Below the pieces are notes generated by a model. That model saw nothing but the letters and a program-made list of their open reading frames with translations. It had not been told where the DNA came from and ran no database searches. Shown piece after piece: positions 62,063 to 64,000 of a stretch of 64,000 bases of DNA. A program made the position numbers and the translations under genes. The DNA comes from Pseudomonas putida (GTDB lineage Bacteria; Pseudomonadota; Gammaproteobacteria; Pseudomonadales; Pseudomonadaceae): NCBI RefSeq assembly GCF_005080685.1, contig NZ_CP039371.1, forward strand, positions 2,604,001 to 2,668,000, written 5' to 3'. Position 1 is the stretch's first letter; every line of letters begins with the position of its first letter.

Positions 62063-62590
62063 TCAGCCTTTGAGCTCGGCTGGCTGGATCACTTCGACCC
62101 AATAGCCGTCCGGGTCCTTGACGAAGGCCAGGTGGTTCATGCGGCCATCCTGCAGGCGCTTCTGGAAGGGCACGCCCAAGGCTTCGAAGCGCGCGCAGGC
62201 TACCCGTACGTCCGGTACCGAGATGCAGATGTGGCCGAAGCCACGCGGGTCGGTGTTGCCATTGTGGTAGGCGAAGTCCGCGTCGTGTTCGGTGCCGTGG
62301 TTATGGGTCAGTTCCAGTACGCCGGGGATCGATTTCATCCACTGGTGGCGTTCGGCGTCGTCGGCCGGAATCTGCGCGGGGTCGACCAGGGCCAGGAAGT
62401 ACAGGCTGAACGCGGCTTCCGGGAAATCACGCTTGTCGACCAGGCGGAAGCCTAGAACGCGGGTATAGAAGTCCAGCGATTTCTCGATGTCCTTGACCCG
62501 CAGCATGGTGTGGTTGAAGACGAATTGTGCAGTGGCGGTGTCCGGCTGTGCGGTAACGCCAGGCAGGGTTTGCAGATCGTGCAGGCTCAT
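62063..62590 (-). CDS. gloA: Lactoylglutathione lyase GloA
   Basis: A 175-residue glyoxalase I of the long (zinc-type) class. Metal ligands sit in NHTMLRVKD (His), LELTHNHG (Glu), GFGHICIS (His) and YWVEVIQP (Glu). It converts the methylglyoxal-glutathione hemithioacetal to S-lactoylglutathione. The insertion SLYFLALVDPAQIPADDAER is typical of the zinc-dependent form. Single gene between two hairpins. Confidence 0.93.
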   Translation of the reverse strand: MSLHDLQTLPGVTAQPDTATAQFVFNHTMLRVKDIEKSLDFYTRVLGFRLVDKRDFPEAAFSLYFLALVDPAQIPADDAERHQWMKSIPGVLELTHNHGTEHDADFAYHNGNTDPRGFGHICISVPDVRVACARFEALGVPFQKRLQDGRMNHLAFVKDPDGYWVEVIQPAELKG

Positions 62591-62674
62591 GGATGCTCCA
62601 TCAACGGGGCCGGAGCGCTAGGCTCCGGCGAAAAAGACAGGCGGATCATGATACGGCAGTGAAGCGATTGCGCA

Positions 62675-62705
62675 AATGAAAGCGCCCTGCACGAGGCAGG
62701 GCGCT
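62675..62705 (-). terminator. Rho-independent terminator of the mvaT-like gene
   Basis: AGCGCCCTGC / GCAGGGCGCT (62681-62705) forms a 10-bp stem, followed on the minus strand by TTTCATTT. A second small hairpin (GCCCGC/GCGGGC) lies at 62715-62730. Confidence 0.75.
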
Positions 62706-62815
62706 GGAAGAGAGGCCCGCATGTGCGGGCGCGTGATGGGGTCGCTAGTCCTTTAGCTGTCTCGATACTGCCCAGGCCCTTGTGAAAAAAGTGTGAAGCA
62801 TGCGTTGACGTTTCA

Positions 62816-63175
62816 TCAGCGCACCCAACTTTCCACCGTGCTGGCGCCGTACTGTTCCTTCCAGGCCTTGAGGCCACGGTGGTTGCCGCCCTTGGTTTCG
62901 ATCAGTTCGCCGGTGTGCGGGTTTTCGTAAACCTTCACCACCCGTGGGCGTCGCTGTTGCTTGGCGGGCGCAGCGGACACTTTCGAAACAGCCTTGGGGT
63001 CGAGTATGGCGATGATATCGCGCAGGCTCTTGTCATAGCTTTTCATCAGGCCGACTAGTTTCTGCTCGAATTCGATTTCGCGTTTGAGGCCGGAATCCTT
63101 TTTCAGCGCCTCCAGTTGCGCGATCTGTTCCTGGAGCGCTTTTTCGGCAGCACGAAACTCTGCAAGTCTGGACAC
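62816..63175 (-). CDS. MvaT-family H-NS-like nucleoid protein (TurB/MvaU type)
   Basis: A 119-residue xenogeneic silencer. The N-terminal coiled coil (SRLAEFRAAEKALQEQIAQL) mediates oligomerisation; EFEQKLVGLMKSYDKSLRDIIAILDP is conserved; the C-terminal AT-hook-like DNA-binding domain reads VKVYENPHTGELIETKGGNHRGLKAWK. It starts at a GTG (63175) with AGGAG upstream, giving SRLAEF directly after the start as in TurB/MvaU proteins. Such proteins coat AT-rich acquired DNA, for example the mcb-like island here. Confidence 0.92.
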   Translation of the reverse strand: MSRLAEFRAAEKALQEQIAQLEALKKDSGLKREIEFEQKLVGLMKSYDKSLRDIIAILDPKAVSKVSAAPAKQQRRPRVVKVYENPHTGELIETKGGNHRGLKAWKEQYGASTVESWVR

Positions 63176-63520
63176 TGTAATCACTCCTGTCTGTCGTCCG
63201 TGGCATGGCGTGACGAACATTGAAGAGAATAAACGCCGGCCACGCGGGTGGGTGAGGCTGTTCGCTAAGAACGAGTGTAGTCGTTGAACTAGATCGGGTA
63301 AACCGCAACTTTTTATATGTAAGGTTGGAACTTTACAAGTTTCCCGAGCGGTAGTTTCAAGCTCTTTCCGAGGTCGTGGATGCTGCGCTAGACCAATGTC
63401 CAATGGTGCATGCCAGAGCCGTTGCGGGATGATTTCAGATGATGGTCGGCTGTTTCTCGATCCTGTCGTCTCGGCGCGACCGATTCTCGGTGGTGCAGTG
63501 TTTTTTTGCCTTTTATCTGG
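63176..63520. other. Intergenic region, divergent promoters
   Basis: 345 bases between the divergent mvaT-like and oprD-like genes. It is AT-rich near 63310-63340 with a short inverted repeat (GTAAGGTT / AACTTTAC). I see no gene or recognisable operator. Confidence 0.5.
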
Positions 63521-64000
63521 ATGTTCCCTCGCATGTTTGCCCCTTTTCCTCCTCTTCCAGGCCGCCGTGTTGCAGGCTTGTTGCTGTTGTGTGCCGGCGC
63601 CCAGGCCCAGGCCAGCGGTTTTATCGAAGACAGCAGCGCCAAGCTCGAGGCGCGCACGATCTACTTCAATCGCGACTTCCGCGATGGCCATAGCAGTTCC
63701 AGCCAAGGGGCATCCAAGCGTGAGGAGGCGGCGCAGGGTTTCATCCTCAATGTGCAGTCGGGTTATACCCAGGGGCCGGTGGGGTTTGGCGTGGACGCGC
63801 TGGGCATGATCGGCTTCAAGCTCGACTCCAGCCCGGCCGATAGCAACAGCGGCCTGTTGCCGTCTTCGGGGCACGGCCCGCGCGGTTCGGCTGACCAGTA
63901 CGCGAAGATGGGGCTGGCGGCCAAGGTCAAGGTGTCCAACACCGTGCTCAAATACGGCTCGATGATGCCCGATGTGCCGCTGCTCAAATACAACGACGGT
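63521..64000 (+). CDS. OprD-family outer-membrane porin (3' end beyond window)
   Basis: 160 codons are open to the window end. A signal peptide is followed by SGFIEDSSAKLEARTIYFNR, the classic N-terminus of OprD/OccD-OccK porins, then FILNVQSGYTQGPVGFGVDA, IGFKLDSSP, YAKMGLAAKVKVSNTVLKYG and MPDVPLLKYNDG. These 18-stranded channels take up amino acids, aromatic acids or other small carboxylates; the substrate cannot be told from this part. The start is ATG 63521 or 63533. Confidence 0.9.
   Translation, partial: MFPRMFAPFPPLPGRRVAGLLLLCAGAQAQASGFIEDSSAKLEARTIYFNRDFRDGHSSSSQGASKREEAAQGFILNVQSGYTQGPVGFGVDALGMIGFKLDSSPADSNSGLLPSSGHGPRGSADQYAKMGLAAKVKVSNTVLKYGSMMPDVPLLKYNDG

Noticed and set aside
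62587..62877. Minus-strand frame of 96 codons
   Set aside because: It spans two terminator hairpins and part of the mvaT-like gene in another frame; composition is not protein-like.

Overview
The window looks like chromosome of a fluorescent Pseudomonas of the P. putida group. GC content is high, the repeats are Pseudomonas REP/REPIN elements, and it carries an MvaT-family nucleoid protein, OprD-type and other outer-membrane genes and pyoverdine genes (pvdA, mbtH, fpv operon, PvdS-type promoters). These calls rest on reading translated sequence and motifs; no database search was run.

Layout. 1-3.4 kb: a cobalamin-riboswitch-controlled BtuFCD-type ABC importer followed by a pseudoazurin-like copper protein (cut by the window edge). 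3.4-18.8 kb: ordinary accessory genes: membrane acyltransferase-like protein, outer-membrane barrel, GNAT, AhpD-like, lpxO, thpR, AraC/alcohol dehydrogenase pair, sotB, LysE, AraC, LysR/nfsB pair, cysteine desulfurase, LysR/acyl-CoA dehydrogenase pair. 18.8-24.0 kb: a low-GC island, described below. 24.2-36.7 kb: SPFH protein, TerC, PstS-OmpA fusion, a polyamine-type ABC importer next to a RibBA paralogue, pirin, and an esterase fused by deletion to a beheaded LysR gene. 36.9-40.8 kb: an orphan VasX-like type VI secretion effector with a DUF6708 immunity gene. 40.9-47.7 kb: purU-folD-soxBDAG, an operon for oxidative demethylation of sarcosine-like amines coupled to tetrahydrofolate C1 recycling. 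48.4-58.4 kb: pyoverdine biosynthesis and iron release (mbtH, type II thioesterase, fpvGHJKCDEF, pvdA). 58.6-64 kb: FlxA-like protein, pbpG, shikimate dehydrogenase-like protein, gloA, an MvaT paralogue and the start of an OprD porin.

The most notable system is the island at 18.8-23.4 kb. It encodes a complete microcin B17-type thiazole/oxazole-modified peptide pathway in the order A-B-C-D-E-F: a 69-residue Gly/Ser/Cys precursor, the E1-like zinc protein McbB, the flavin dehydrogenase McbC, the YcaO cyclodehydratase McbD, and the ABC exporter McbE/McbF. The genes are translationally coupled or nearly so. The peptide core differs from microcin B17: it has one Cys-Ser pair and a free tail ending in Cys. 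No McbG-type pentapeptide immunity gene is visible, and the exporter permease carries a -1 frameshift. The island sits at the 3' end of an acyl-CoA dehydrogenase gene whose last ~117 bp are repeated on the far side of the island, next to a likely original terminator.

Two genes (mcbE and fpvH) carry single-base frameshifts in otherwise well-conserved reading frames; the fpvH one lies in a G/C homopolymer and the mcbE one may. Two more (the ribBA paralogue and a DUF1615 lipoprotein) appear to have CTG where an ATG start is expected. These may be real or may reflect sequence errors, and are reported with that caution.
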